NCBI GenBank assembly: GCA_019316985.1
Contig: CP079215.1
Location: forward strand, 2,294,001-2,358,000
Length of the DNA stretch: 64,000 nucleotides
Direction of reading: 5' to 3'
Source: Paraniabella defluvii
GTDB lineage: Bacteria; Bacteroidota; Bacteroidia; Chitinophagales; Chitinophagaceae
In this document: one piece after another, positions 32,835 through 43,220 of the stretch
How positions within the stretch are numbered: position 1 is the first letter of the stretch
How the letters are laid out: each line of letters starts with the position of its first letter
Translations under genes and position numbers: made by a program
The notes under the pieces: generated by a model
The model's database searches: none
What the model was told of the DNA's origin: nothing
What the model saw: the letters and a program-made list of their open reading frames with translations, nothing else

Positions 32835-33667
32835 TTAGTAGGGGTAAAGCGCTTCGAGGCCGAACTGGTTTTGATCCATAAGCAGCCAAAGAAGTAACCT
32901 TTCCTCTTTTGCTCTTCTTTGGTACTGCTACGGGTTATGACATGCCAACCACCCGGATAATCATTGTAATATTTTTTCATGAGCTGCTCAGCGAGCGGTT
33001 TCATAACTGCAAAAGAATTGGTTAAAAAGACTCAGCATCTTCGGGAAGCTGCTTTAGCTTAGCTATTAAGTAATGTGCCATAGCCAACGTTGGCTCGTCT
33101 GCATTTCTTTTAAAATCGCTTACACCAGGTAAAATATAAGATAAACGATGGCGAACCAATTCATTTTTAAGTTGATTGGGTGCGTAATCCCGGTTATGCC
33201 TGAAATGCTGAGTCAGGATTTCCTTTCTTGTTTCACTCAGGAAGAACCTGTAGGAGGCCTTCAGGTACTTTATTTTTTCTTCATAAAACATACCTACGGC
33301 TTTATAGATAAACGGATCCGCGAAAAAGGCTTCCAGAAATGTACTTGGTATAGTTCGAGTAATTCCTGATTATGATCTATTTGCCGAATATAATAGCTGT
33401 CCGCTTCAGCTATGCTCTCTGGCCGACTCCTTGCATTTTCTTGTCTTCGTTTTTATACTCAACAAGTTGCTCCCCTGTCAGAAAATGTTTAAATATCCAA
33501 AACTGGTAATCGTCGTCTTCCCATATCGAAAAGAAGTGCTTTTCAGAATATATCAGATTTTCTTTTTCATATTTGTAAATATGTTCTGCCTGTTCAAAAC
33601 TTAGGTTCAGGTAGCCGTACCTGCCTATAATCAGGTCTATTTCCCATTGATATTCCTGGTTATTCAT
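32835..33667 (-). CDS. Hypothetical protein
   Basis: Joining frames gives about 280 residues that I do not recognise. The N-terminus is MNNQEYQWEIDLIIGRYGYLNLSFEQAEHIYKYEKENLIYSEKHFFSIWEDDDYQFW; the middle reads MFYEEKIKYLKASYRFFLSETRKEILTQHF; the C-terminus reads KKYYNDYPGGWHVITRSSTKEEQKRKGYFFGCL and best ends LMDQNQFGLEALYPY. It has no signal peptide or membrane helix and is rich in charged and aromatic residues, so a soluble helical protein is likely. Frameshifts lie near 33415, 33305, 33025 and 32885. It is upstream of the PUL promoter on the same strand, and nothing links it to glycan use. The end coordinate depends on the last frame correction. Confidence 0.55.
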
Positions 33668-33737
33668 AAGCAGGAAGATAAATAAAGATTAAAGACATTC
33701 GTAAAATATCTGTAAAACAATATAGCTCTTCGTTGGC

Positions 33738-33745
33738 TATCTTTG
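33738..33745 (+). promoter_or_regulatory. -7 box of the rhomboid gene; leaderless
   Basis: TATCTTTG ends 4 bp before the ATG at 33750. With start of transcription about 5 nt after the box, the mRNA would begin at the A of the start codon. Confidence 0.5.
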
Positions 33746-33749
33746 CCGC

Positions 33750-34405
33750 ATGAGTTTTAATTACAGGCCTGCAGAAAAGTTTCCCCCGCGGTTAAGAACC
33801 TGATCATGATTAATGTGCTCGTTTGGGTGGCCCAATTAATTTTTGATAATAGGTTGGGTATCGCCATTTCCGAGGAAGGTTTGGTTGGTGGATTTACGGC
33901 TAAGATTGCGCTTTGGCCGGTAGGCAGCCCTAATTTTCGTCCCTGGCAGCTGGTAACGCACATGTTTGCGCACGCGGCTTCGGGCCCGTACATGTTCTGG
34001 CATATTCTGTTTAATATGTTTGCATTATGGATGTTTGGCCGCATTTTGGAAAGTGTATGGGGCTCCAAACGTTTCCTGATCTTTTATATGATATGCGGGC
34101 TGGGCGCGGGCGTGGCACAGCTGTGTACCAATTCGGGTATGGCAGTGGGCGCTTCAGGGGCCGTATTTGGTATACTGGTGGCGTTTGCTATGACCTTCCC
34201 TAACACAGAATTGTATTTAATGTTTCTCCCCATACCGATAAAAGCCAAATGGGCAGTGCTGGGACTGGTGGCTATTGACCTGTTTGGCGGTGTTTACCAG
34301 GTGCAGGGAGATAGTGTTGCTCATTTTGCACACCTGGGTGGTGCATTAACGGGTTTTATTTTGCTAAAAATATGGAACAAAAGAAACCGGAGAACGTTAT
34401 ATTAG
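33750..34405 (+). CDS. Rhomboid-family intramembrane serine protease (active)
   Basis: About 218 residues, six to seven membrane segments. The catalytic Ser is in VGASGAVFGI (GxSG motif) on TM4 and the catalytic His in HFAHLGGALTGF on TM6; the oxyanion-hole region HILFNMFALWMFG on TM2 carries the conserved His and Asn. These are the complete rhomboid active-site elements. A single base is missing near 33787 (reads PRLRT instead of PAVKNL). It is followed 44 bp downstream by a rhomboid-like gene that lacks the catalytic Ser, an arrangement suggesting two subunits or substrate-handling partners. Substrates are unknown. Confidence 0.9.
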
Positions 34406-34449
34406 CAGTTGCCGGCATGTAAGCGGCAAATTGTAAAAGAAGATTATCT

Positions 34450-35387
34450 ATGGCGATTTCAGATAGGAATTATGATTCAAGACTTTCTTTCGGAACCAAA
34501 ATAAATCCCTTAGTGGTTCTGATAGGTATTGCCATGATCATTTTTGTGGTGCTCACGTTTTTCAGGGGCTGACTTACTTAAGGCTGCCCGAAGGGGGCGA
34601 TGTTACCGGTGTTTTTAATGAAAAGGTACTTTGCTGGTTTGCCCTTTCGGGTGATACCGCTAAAGCCTTGGGAAAGCCATGGACGGTTTTAACCTACTCT
34701 TTTGTACATACCAATATCTGGCAGTTATTTGCAAGTATGATATGGTTGTGGAGTTTCGGGTATATCCTGGTGGATCTTACCGGGTTTAAAAAAATTGTTC
34801 CGGTTTTTTTATACGGAACGATAGCCGGCGCTGCCGCTTTTCTTTTGGTAAAGAGCTTTATGCCTGTTGGCCAGGTTGATACGCAATATTTTATAGGAGG
34901 TGGTCCGGCTGTTTTGGCCATCTGTGCGGCGGCTACCACTATCAGTCCCAATTATAAGATCTTTCCTATGCTGGGTGGCGGCATCTCGCTATGGATATTG
35001 GCTGTGATTTATCTGGCTATAGATATGGCAACACTTCCTGTTAATGGACCTGAGATCTACATTGCTCATTTGGCAGGCGCATTAACCGGATTTCTCTTCA
35101 TTTTATTACTGAGAAAAGGTGTTGACGGCAGCGAATGGATGAACAACTTTTATGATTGGTTATTTAATCTTTTCAACCCCGAAAAGCCCCAGCATCGTAG
35201 GAACCAGATCAAATCAACCCTTTTTTACAACGCGAAGCAGGCTCCCTTTTCCAAAACACCAAAACTTACGCAACAAAAACTGGATGAAATTTTAGATAAG
35301 ATCAATCAACAGGGATATGATAAATTATCTGAAGACGAAAAGCAATTTTTAAGAAGGGCCAGTAATGAAGATCTAAAAGGAAAGTAA
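34450..35387 (+). CDS. Rhomboid-like membrane protein lacking the catalytic serine (pseudo-rhomboid)
   Basis: About 310 residues with a rhomboid-like membrane domain and a C-terminal cytoplasmic extension. Where the active neighbour has GASGAVFG, this protein has IGGGPAVLAICAAA, so the serine is replaced, although the TM6 His remains (YIAHLAGALTGFLF). The extension ends in a helical domain, LTQQKLDEILDKINQQGYDKLSEDEKQFLRRAS, typical of C-terminal DUF6576-type tails. One frameshift lies near 34565. Loss of the nucleophile predicts no protease activity; a regulatory or substrate-binding role beside the active rhomboid is inferred. Confidence 0.82.
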
Positions 35388-35449
35388 ATTTATCGCTTTC
35401 CCTGTGAATTCTTCTTTTACTTGTCTATCTTCCGGTTGCAAACGACATC

Positions 35450-36559
35450 ATGGGAATTTTTGCAAGAATAAGCAATCGGGTACTGTTTGTAATAAATAGT
35501 ATACTTGTACTGGCCTTTTACTGGCTTGCCTTAACCCTTATATCAACCCCGAAGAAGCGCCGCTGCTCTCCTGATCTGTCTTGCCTTTCCCTTTTTATTG
35601 TTATTGGTTGTTGCTTTTCTTTTGTGGTGGCTTTTTGTAAGGAGAAAATGGGCACTTTTGTCGGCAATAGCACTTGTATTGGGGGTGGCGAAATCAGCAG
35701 TTTTTTTGCAATGAACTTTTTCAGCTCTTTCCATGAAAAAAAGGAAAAAGAGCACATCCGTATAGCTACCTGGAACGTAGCCCGGTTTATTGAAATGGTG
35801 AAGAACAATAATATGGGCAGCCAAACCCGCTACAAGATGCTGAAGCAGATAGGGCAGGTAAACGCCGATATTTTATGCTTCCAGGAATTTTCATCGTCGG
35901 TAAGGCCGGATTGGTATAATAATATCGTAGCAGTGGGCAAAGGGCTAAACTATCCTTATCACTACTTTTCGCATGAAAAAGACGGAGATAGCCTGTTTAA
36001 CGGCAGCGTGATATTTAGCCGGTATCCCATTGTTGACACCGGCATGGTACGGTTCCCGCGCCCTACGCTACCGGAAACATTGGTATTTACAGATATCAAA
36101 ATGGGTAAAAAGATGATAAGGGTATATACCACGCATTTACAGTCGAACCAGTTTAGAAAGGAAGATCTTTCTAAAATACAGGAGCTTAAAGGCATCAAGG
36201 GGAATGTTTGGGGTAACGCCCGCTATATATTATCTAAACTGAGTGTGGCTATAACGCACCGTAGTATACAGGCGGATATGGTGCGCAGCATCATCGGCAA
36301 CAGCCCTCACCCGGTTATTTTCTGCGGCGACCTGAACGATGTGCCTAATTCCTACACCTATAAAACGATAAGGGGAAATATGCAGGATGCTTTCCTGAAA
36401 AAGGGTTTCGGGGTGGGACGCACTTATACCTCTCTGTCTCCAACCCTTCGGATAGATTACATTCTTGCCGACAAAAGTTTTGATGTAGAGCAATGCAAGC
36501 GTATTACAACCAAATCTTCCGATCACTATATGGTAGTGGCCGATCTCCAGTTAAAATAG
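35450..36559 (+). CDS. Endonuclease/exonuclease/phosphatase (EEP) family membrane-anchored hydrolase
   Basis: C-terminal EEP domain from about residue 100: IRIATWNVARFIE (metal-binding Asn), DILCFQEFSSS (catalytic Glu), YTTHLQSNQF, HPVIFCGDLNDVPNSYTY and LRIDYILADKSF ... SSDHYMVVADLQLK (catalytic His). Although one frame spans the whole region, residues about 33-95 of that frame are implausible. A different frame between about 35560 and 35710 reads FPFLLLLVVAFLLWWLFVRRKWALLSAIALVLG, a membrane segment typical of this subfamily. I infer compensating indels near 35550 and 35710 and a true N-terminus with three membrane helices. The substrate is not known. Confidence 0.88.
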   Translation: MGIFARISNRVLFVINSILVLAFYWLALTLISTPKKRRCSPDLSCLSLFIVIGCCFSFVVAFCKEKMGTFVGNSTCIGGGEISSFFAMNFFSSFHEKKEKEHIRIATWNVARFIEMVKNNNMGSQTRYKMLKQIGQVNADILCFQEFSSSVRPDWYNNIVAVGKGLNYPYHYFSHEKDGDSLFNGSVIFSRYPIVDTGMVRFPRPTLPETLVFTDIKMGKKMIRVYTTHLQSNQFRKEDLSKIQELKGIKGNVWGNARYILSKLSVAITHRSIQADMVRSIIGNSPHPVIFCGDLNDVPNSYTYKTIRGNMQDAFLKKGFGVGRTYTSLSPTLRIDYILADKSFDVEQCKRITTKSSDHYMVVADLQLK

Positions 36560-36897
36560 TTTTCTAAAATTAATGACCGCTCGTAGGCATAGCCGGTTTA
36601 TCGAAAAACCGTCATACAACTGTTTAAGTGCAAAAGTTATAAAAATGAGTAATTATTTGACAATGCAACTTTTGTTAGAATATCAGAAATGTGAGCTATT
36701 ATCTTCTACTAATACTGCCTGGTAAGCCCCAGGCTACCTGTAAACAGGCGGGTGCATCAGGATGAAGCAACGAACCTAAAGGCAGGCAGCAAAATCAATA
36801 ATTACCCGAAGCTTCCCATATTTCTTCTAAACGCGCCGGCACTTTAATCCCGGTTTTTTATTGCCTTAGATATCCGTTATTTTTGCAATCTTTAGAA
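36560..36897 (+). other. Intergenic region before cysS with a possible structured RNA
   Basis: 338 bp with no gene. Between 36715 and 36789 the sequence can fold into a branched structure: CTGCCT (36715-36720) can pair with AGGCAG (36780-36785 or 36784-36789), enclosing GCCTGG/CCAGGC and CCTGT-AA-ACAGG hairpins. It matches no riboswitch I can name. Confidence 0.35.
36878..36885 (+). promoter_or_regulatory. -7 box of cysS
   Basis: TATTTTTG matches TAnnTTTG and ends 12 bp before the ATG at 36898. If this is the main promoter, the upstream structured element would not be in the cysS mRNA. Confidence 0.45.
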
Positions 36898-38411
36898 ATG
36901 CAAGCAGAAATGAGTGAGTTAAAAGTATATAATTCGTTATCAAGGCAAAAGGAGGTTTTTGAGCCGGTTACCCCGGGATATGTGGGTATGTATGTATGCG
37001 GGCCTACGGTTAGCGGCGAAAGCCATTTAGGACACGCGAGACCTTATGTTACGTTTGATGTTTTATATCGTTACTTAACTCACCTGGGCTACAAAGTCCG
37101 CTATGTGCGTAATATAACCGATGCCGGGCATTTTGAAGAGGAGGGCCGTGAAGCGGAGGACAAGATTTCCAGTAAGGCAGTGCTGGAGAAGCTGGAGCCT
37201 ATGGAATTAGTGCAGAAATATACTAACCTGTTTCATTGGGCCATGTTGCAATTCAACAATATTCCGCCATCTATCGAGCCCACGGCAACAGGGCATATTG
37301 TGGAGCAGATTGAAATGATCAAAAAGCTCATAGCGGAAGGCTATGCTTACGAAAGAAATGGTTCGGTATATTTTGACGTGAAAAAATACGCTGCTCATTA
37401 CGATTATGGAAAACTGAGCGGGCGTAAAATAGACGATTTACTGGAGCATACGCGTGAGCTGGAAGGACAGGATGAAAAGAACAACCCGGCAGATTTTGCT
37501 TTATGGAAGGCGGCGCGCCCCAGCATATTATGCGTTGGCAAAGCCCGTGGGGCGAAGGGTTTCCCGGCTGGCATATAGAGTGCTCGGCCATGGCTACTAA
37601 ATATTTAGGCAAGCAGTTCGATATACATGGAGGCGGTATGGACCTGCAATTCCCGCATCACGAAAGTGAAATTGCACAAAGTACTATCTGCAACAGTACG
37701 GCGCCGGTTAAGTATTGGATGCATAATAATATGATTACCATCAACGGACGTAAGATGGGAAAAAGCTACAATAATGTAATAAAACTTACTGAATTGTTTA
37801 GCGGCGATCATCCATTGTTAAGCCAGCCCTTTCACCCGATGGTGGTAAGGTTCTTTATTTTGCAGAGCCAGTATCGCAGTACGCTCGATTTCAGTAACGA
37901 AGCATTACAGGCATCGGAAAAAGGATTGAGGAGGTTATGGGAAGCTTACGAAAACCTGGTCAAACTTCAGTCGCGGAACAGTGAATTGGTTGCAGAAGCA
38001 GGCGACAAAGAGTTAGACCAGAAAGTGGGCAAGCTGGTAGACGAGTTTGACGAGTTTATGAATGATGACATCAACACGGCTAAAGTGTTGGCTAATATGT
38101 TTGAACTGGCGCCGGTTATTAATGGAATAAAAGACAAAACAGTAAATATTACTGCTTTATCAGAAGCAACCTTTAATAAACTGCAAAAACAGTTTAAAAC
38201 ATACCTGGAAGATATTTTCGGACTAAGAAGCGTGTCGGCGGCAGATAATGAGAAACTAAAAGATGTAATGCAGGTGCTTATTGATATACGCAGGGAAGCG
38301 CGCAGCCGGAAGGACTTTGTAACATCAGACGCCATACGCAATCAGCTGGCACGCATTGGTATTACGCTTAAAGACGAAAAAGACGGAACAGTTAACTGGA
38401 ATGTTGACTAG
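36898..38411 (+). CDS. cysS: Cysteine--tRNA ligase
   Basis: Class I synthetase of about 505 residues. Zinc/active-site residues lie in [29 protein letters not shown], where HLGH is the HIGH motif; [14 protein letters not shown] and [21 protein letters not shown] hold further zinc ligands; KMGKS is the KMSKS equivalent. The C-terminal helical anticodon domain ends GTVNWNVD. One base is missing in the GGCGGCGCGCCCC run near 37513, between ALWKA and APQHIMRW. The start could be this ATG (MQAEMSEL) or the one at 36910 ([10 protein letters not shown]), which begins where family alignments usually do. An essential single-copy gene with a frameshift supports sequence error. Confidence 0.95.
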
Positions 38412-38437
38412 TTAGTTCATCAGTTTTGCTTTAAAAT

Positions 38438-40465
38438 CTAATAGCGCCCATTTTTTTCAAAAAAGCTCCTGAAGATTATATCATAGGCGATATTGATGCT
38501 GCCGATAGCATCCTGAACTTCGTTATCCATATAAGCGCCATCAAAAAAATAGGCGCGCCCGGTAGTTGCAAACCGGGTGAGCAATTCTTTTTCATTTTCT
38601 TTCAATAAAGAAGTAAATAACTCATCTGTAACGATTTTTTCAACCAATGCCTGGAACCTTGTTTCGGTACCTGATTCCCTAAGTTGTTGAAGGCGCGCCT
38701 CAATAACATGATGCTCCAGTGTTTCGCCGAAAAAACTAAGCCGGGAGCGGTAATCGTTGATGATCGCAATATTTTCTTCTATGTTTTTGTTTAAGATTTT
38801 ATAAGCCAGGTAGCACTCTTTATACTGATCAAGCAGGTTGTTTTGACTGGCTTTGTTCAGGAAGTAGCGAAAAATGGCACTGTTGTTTTGAGAGATCTTC
38901 TCTTTATTACGTTCAATTTGCTCGTCAATTTGTTTTATAATTCCGGGAATACCCTGTTTTTTATACCTGTTGCCATCATAGTCAAAAGTTTTAATGCGAT
39001 GCTCCTTATTATTCCACAGGTAATTAAGTGTTTCCTTATCGTTGGCAAGGGCTGCCATTTCAGCTGCGAGGCTTAATTTGTCGGGGCTGAATAACTGGGT
39101 AGCTATTATCTCAGTATTCTCGCCTGTAAACTCATCGAATTCAAAATTTTCAGGATTCATATTATCATAGTAGCCATTGAATATTTTAGGAAAGGTTGAT
39201 CTTTTGAAAGTAGCTAAGTAGTCTTGTTGAAACTCTTCCAGGGATTGTATGTGAGGCACTTTTTCATAATTTACCGACTGGAATAATTGTTCCGAAAAAT
39301 AAACCTGGTAGTCTGCAATATGGTTCAGCAGATTTTTTGAAATCACGCTGTCATCGGTTACGGGTGTAGAATAGTGTTGCAGGTTTTGCAGCCTGTCTTC
39401 CAACCTGGGATGTGACGCCCACTGGTCTTCAATATTCAGCTTAGATAAATTTAGCTTTGTAATATCAGTTAAAGAAATTGAGGGTACTTCATTCTTTATA
39501 GGAATATCTTCCTCCGTTGCGATAAAATTTAACAGCCAGGCTGATTTATCATAAATATTGTCAGTTTTGATACAGGCGTCGATCTTCTCCTGGTAATAGC
39601 TTAATATACGATCTCGTACACCATCAACATAAGGTAAACGTAGTAATGCGCTCGACAGGAAATATCCGTTCGTGCTTAACGCCGCAATATTGTCTGCGTG
39701 AAACTCCATTTCCCGCGACAGGGCTGCGTGATTAATATTTAGCACCTGGTAGAGTTGTCTCAAAATCCATTGAATCGCTTTAATGATATTGCCTGAAAGC
39801 ATTACAAAGAGCGCAATAATTCCATGAATGTTAGCAATGGACTGCATAGCGTTTCCATAGGAATTGTTTTCATAAAGCAAATTATGAATGAACCTGTTTG
39901 TAGTGTAAACATAACTACCAATCTTCATCGATTTTTGTGAAAAATGGCCGAACTCATGCGCAATAACTGCTTTGAGTTCATTCTCCGTTAGCGAATTCAC
40001 CAGTCCAATCCCGATGGCAAGGTTTTTCTTGGCAGGAAAAAAGAGACTTAAAAATGTAGAATCATAAAATACAAAGGCGTTAACATCGCCGGCCAGGTAA
40101 ACCTTTTAGGCTTGTCTGTACCAATTTGTTCAGCAAGCTTATAAATGGTTTCAAATAAACGGGGTTCATCTTCCTGGTAGATTTCTTTGAGGTTTGACCT
40201 GTCTACTTTCAGATTAGAGAAAAAGAATTTGAAGAGGAAGAAAAAACAATTAAACCCGTTGCCATAAGGCCAAGCGCGCCTATAATTCCCCAAAGGCCCC
40301 GACATTCATAATAATGGCTAATCCTATTTTCAAGCAAAAAAATGCCAGGATCGCGGAGCCGATCACCAGTAAAATATAAACAACAATAAACAGTATAATA
40401 GCGAAAACGGATTTTTGACCACTTCTTTTGAACTTGTTCGATACGTTAGCAGTTAGGTGAGACAT
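38438..40465 (-). CDS. M48-family membrane metallopeptidase
   Basis: About 675 residues. The N-terminus MSHLTANVSNKFKRSGQKSVFAIILFIVVYILLVIGSAILAFF is a membrane anchor and a second hydrophobic hairpin follows. The zinc site is AVIAHEFGHFSQKS (HExxH) with the third ligand Glu likely in REMEFHADNIAA. Upstream, VYLAGDVNAFVFYDSTFLSLFFPAKKNLAIGIGLVNSLTENELK matches the usual M48 entry strand. The long C-terminal half (helical, charged) is larger than in HtpX and specific to Bacteroidota. Frameshifts lie near 40285, 40100 and 40005. The start is the ATG at 40465, since upstream in-frame codons run into the adjacent divergent gene's promoter. Confidence 0.88.
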
Positions 40466-40576
40466 AGTTTTGAATTTGGTATAAATATAAGACGTTTTTA
40501 AATCTTCACCGATGCATCCACCCTTGGTGAGATGCAGGGTGCCGACCAGGTGAGGCCGCAGAATGAGAAAAACTGT

Positions 40577-40584
40577 TACATTTG
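40577..40584 (+). promoter_or_regulatory. -7 box of the ABC-2 permease gene; near-leaderless
   Basis: TACATTTG matches TAnnTTTG and ends 7 bp before the GTG start at 40592. The predicted leader is about 3 nt. Confidence 0.4.
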
Positions 40585-40591
40585 CCACCCT

Positions 40592-41875
40592 GTGTACAAA
40601 CTCTGGGCGACTATAAAAAAGACTGGCGTATTCTTACGCGTGACAAGGTGGGGCTTACGCTTATGTTCGTAATGCCTATTGTTTTGGCCATAGTAATAAC
40701 TACCGTGCAAAACAGCACGTTTGAGCTGGTAAATGATAAAAAGTACCCCTCCTGCTTTTAAATAAGGATGAAGGCATTGCCGGAAAAGAACTGGAAGCTA
40801 CGCTGCAAAAAGGAGGCATGTTTACCATTAAAAAATTATCTGCAGGGGAGGATGAAGCAGTGCTTAAGCAAAGGTTGCAGAACAAGGACGCTTTGTTGGG
40901 ACTGGTGATACCACAGCGGTACACCGCCGATGTTTTAGCCAAGTCGGAGCATGTTGCAGGGCAGGCTTTACAGTCTGTTGCTGTTAATACAGGTGATAGT
41001 ACTGCTTCAAAACTGCAGGCTTCGGCTTCCGTGGTATTGTTTTATCACCCGGTATTACAGGCATCTTTCAGGCAGGGGATAGACGGAGCGCTTAGCAGTG
41101 TTTTACAAATTGTACAAAGTAAATATATTGTGCGCCAGTTATATAGTGCCATCAATGATTCTGCCGCTATACCTGCCGACCTCGAACAGCAGATATTAAC
41201 CAATCAAACCCCATACAACAGCTGTCTGTATCAAAAGATGGCGGGCATGTTATTGTAAATGCCACGCAGCATAACATCCCGGCGTGGACGGTATTTGCTA
41301 TGTTTTTTATTGTTATATCATTGGGCGCAAGTATTGTGAGAGAGAAAACAGCGGCAGCTTTTTACGCCTGAAAACCATGCCTACCTCCATTACTTTGGCA
41401 ATGGTATCCAAACAGATCGCTTATGTTGCTATCACCATAATACAGGCCCTGGTTATTTTTTCTATAGGCAAATGGCTGTTCCCGGTGATGGGGCTTCCCG
41501 GGCTCGATTTTCCACATGATAAAGCAAGCCTTTTGCTGGTTATTGTTTTATGTGGCTGGTGTGCCGCCAGCTTTGCTATCATGATTGGTGTATTTGCCAA
41601 AACCCAGGAGCAAAGCAACGGTATCGGCGCTGTAACTATTGTTTTGTTTGCTGCAATAGGAGGTTTGCTGGTGCCCGCTTTTGCCATGCCGCAGTCTATG
41701 CAGGGCCTGATGCGGATATCACCGCTGCACTGGTGCCTTGAAGCTTTTTACGGTTTGTTTTTAGAAGGTGGCAGATTAAAGGATATTGTTACCATATTGA
41801 TCCCTACAATAGTAATGATTTTTCCTGTTTCAGCTAATTGCACATTGGGGAATGAAAAAGCAAGGGCTGGTATAG
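40592..41875 (+). CDS. ABC-2 type transporter permease
   Basis: About 428 residues starting with GTG (MYKLWATIKKDWRILTRDKVGLTLMFVMPIVLAIVITTVQNSTF), the classical N-terminal helix of the ABC-2 family. A large extracytoplasmic domain (about residues 45-225) precedes the membrane core: PAWTVFAMFFIVISLGASIVREKTSGSFLRLKTMPTS, AYVAITIIQALVIFSIGKWLFP, LLLVIVLCGWCAASFAIMIGVFAKTQEQSNGIGAVTIVLFAAIGGLLVP and MRISPLHWCLEAFYGLFLEGG. The true end is FQLIAHWGMKKQGLV after a frameshift near 41822. Others lie near 40750 and 41215. No ATP-binding subunit lies inside the window next to it. Substrate unknown. Confidence 0.85.
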
Positions 41876-42011
41876 AGCAGGCAGATAACAGTTGGCAGAT
41901 GACAGGTGCTGGAGTGGTCAAAAAGGGAATCTCAATTACCCCGATCACATCCTATTTACGACTCACTGTTTTATTGATTGTCTATCATCTGCCATCTGTG
42001 TACTGTCATCT

Positions 42012-42694
42012 TTATATCGTCCATTGATCGTGCACCACGCCTACCAGATAGTATTTTCCACCTACTTCTTTAAATACCAGTCTTACTGATTTCCAATCGA
42101 TACCTCCGTTCTTTTTGGAGCCGGAGAAATGGCTTTCCGTAAAATCACTGCCTTCGTATTTTGCCTTAAGATTATTTACCGAATTGCCTGTTTCAATAAA
42201 GTTATTGATATCATACTTTTCGGGATGTACGAAGTTGGCATCGTAAACAAACCTTTTAAAGTATTCTGCCGCAGTAAGCATTATAGGATCGCCGCTACCG
42301 TCAAAACTTCCCCAGTTGATCTTTTTGTTCTTATTGGCTGTAACCAGTTTATTAAACTCTTCTCGTGAAAATTTCTTATCCTCTGATGATACGGTGGCAT
42401 AGGGTGAAAACCTTACGCCTTCTTCGGGATGAATTAACGAATCCAGTTTGGTATACTGCCGGTCCTTAAAAATAGTAAGCACTTCTTTAGTAAGACTGGT
42501 GAGTATTGAGTCTTTGGTAATTCTTATCTGTGCTGAATCAGGTTGTGGAGTGTTTACCAGTGTATCGGCACGCTCTCCTTATTATAGGAGGTAGAGTCTT
42601 CTGCCGGTTGGTCGCCGCCTTTTTTATTACAGCCGTTTTTACAGCCTGTCACGAATAAGCTGCCTAGCACCAGGAGAACAAAAAATTTCTTCAT
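42012..42694 (-). CDS. Lipoprotein of unknown function
   Basis: About 227 residues. The N-terminus MKKFFVLLVLGSLFVTGCKNGCNKKGGDQ is a lipoprotein signal with lipobox Cys, followed by a charged linker (DQPAEDSTS) and a soluble domain: LTSLTKEVLTIFKDRQYTKLDSLIHPEEGVRFSPYATVSSEDKKFSREEF and GIDWKSVRLVFKEVGGKYYLVGVVHDQWTI. The C-terminal half looks like a cystatin/NTF2-like alpha+beta fold, but I cannot name a family. One base is missing near 42583. It is convergent with the ABC permease and 71 bp downstream of the DUF3127 gene on the same strand. Confidence 0.72.
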
Positions 42695-42765
42695 TGCAAT
42701 AAGGTTTTTCTTGAGGATAAAGGTAAAGTGCAATACGCCACCATAGTTATAACAAAGGCTTAAAA

Positions 42766-43118
42766 CTAAAAAGGTAGATCGTCTTTCGAATCGTCGTAGT
42801 TAATATCAGGAGGCATTTCATCGGCATAGCTGCTGTTGCCGCCCCTGTTGTATTACCTGCCGCTTCTACCTTCCAGGCTTTCACATCTGTATACCATCTG
42901 CCGTTGTATTCCCTGCTTTCCACATCAAAAGAGATATTGAGGGTATTGCCAATCTGGAGGGCTTTTTCATTGATCTTATCGCCCCAGATAGAAATGCACA
43001 CTTTTTTAGGGTACTGTCCACCTGTTTCAACAATAATGTCCTGTTTTTTCCATTCACCATTCTTACCCTGGCCTTTTTGCAGGGGTAAGATCTGTACTAG
43101 TTTCGCTGTTAAATCCAT
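42766..43118 (-). CDS. DUF3127 (OB-fold, SSB-like) protein
   Basis: About 117 residues. MDLTAKLVQILPLQKGQGKNGEWKKQDIIVETGGQYPKKVCISIWGDK is the DUF3127 signature, an OB-fold resembling single-stranded DNA-binding proteins and confined mainly to Bacteroidota. After a base lost near 42843 the C-terminus reads GGNSSYADEMPPDINYDDSKDDLPF, an acidic tail ending DDLPF, closely like the protein-interaction tail of bacterial SSB (DDxIPF). The published biochemical role is unknown to me; a nucleic-acid-associated role is inferred. Confidence 0.85.
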
Positions 43119-43134
43119 AAAATATTTATTGGCA

Positions 43135-43142
43135 CAAAGATA
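43135..43142 (-). promoter_or_regulatory. -7 box of the DUF3127 gene
   Basis: TATCTTTG on the minus strand, 16 bp before the ATG at 43118. Confidence 0.45.
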
Positions 43143-43170
43143 AAGGCATTAGCAATAGCTGGTGGTTTTG

Positions 43171-43204
43171 ATTGTGTATTTCATTGCCCGGCGCATTATT
43201 TTTG
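43171..43204 (+). promoter_or_regulatory. Promoter of the S9 peptidase gene
   Basis: ATTG at 43171-43174, a 22-bp spacer and TATTTTTG at 43197-43204 approximate the Bacteroidota -33/-7 pair, 16 bp before the ATG at 43221. Confidence 0.45.
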
Positions 43205-43220
43205 TAGAAATTGATTATTT

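Noticed and set aside
36755..36775. SRP RNA core (TCAGG...AGCA) upstream of cysS
   Set aside because: The apical stem and GGAA tetraloop that must separate the two halves are missing; only ATGA lies between them.
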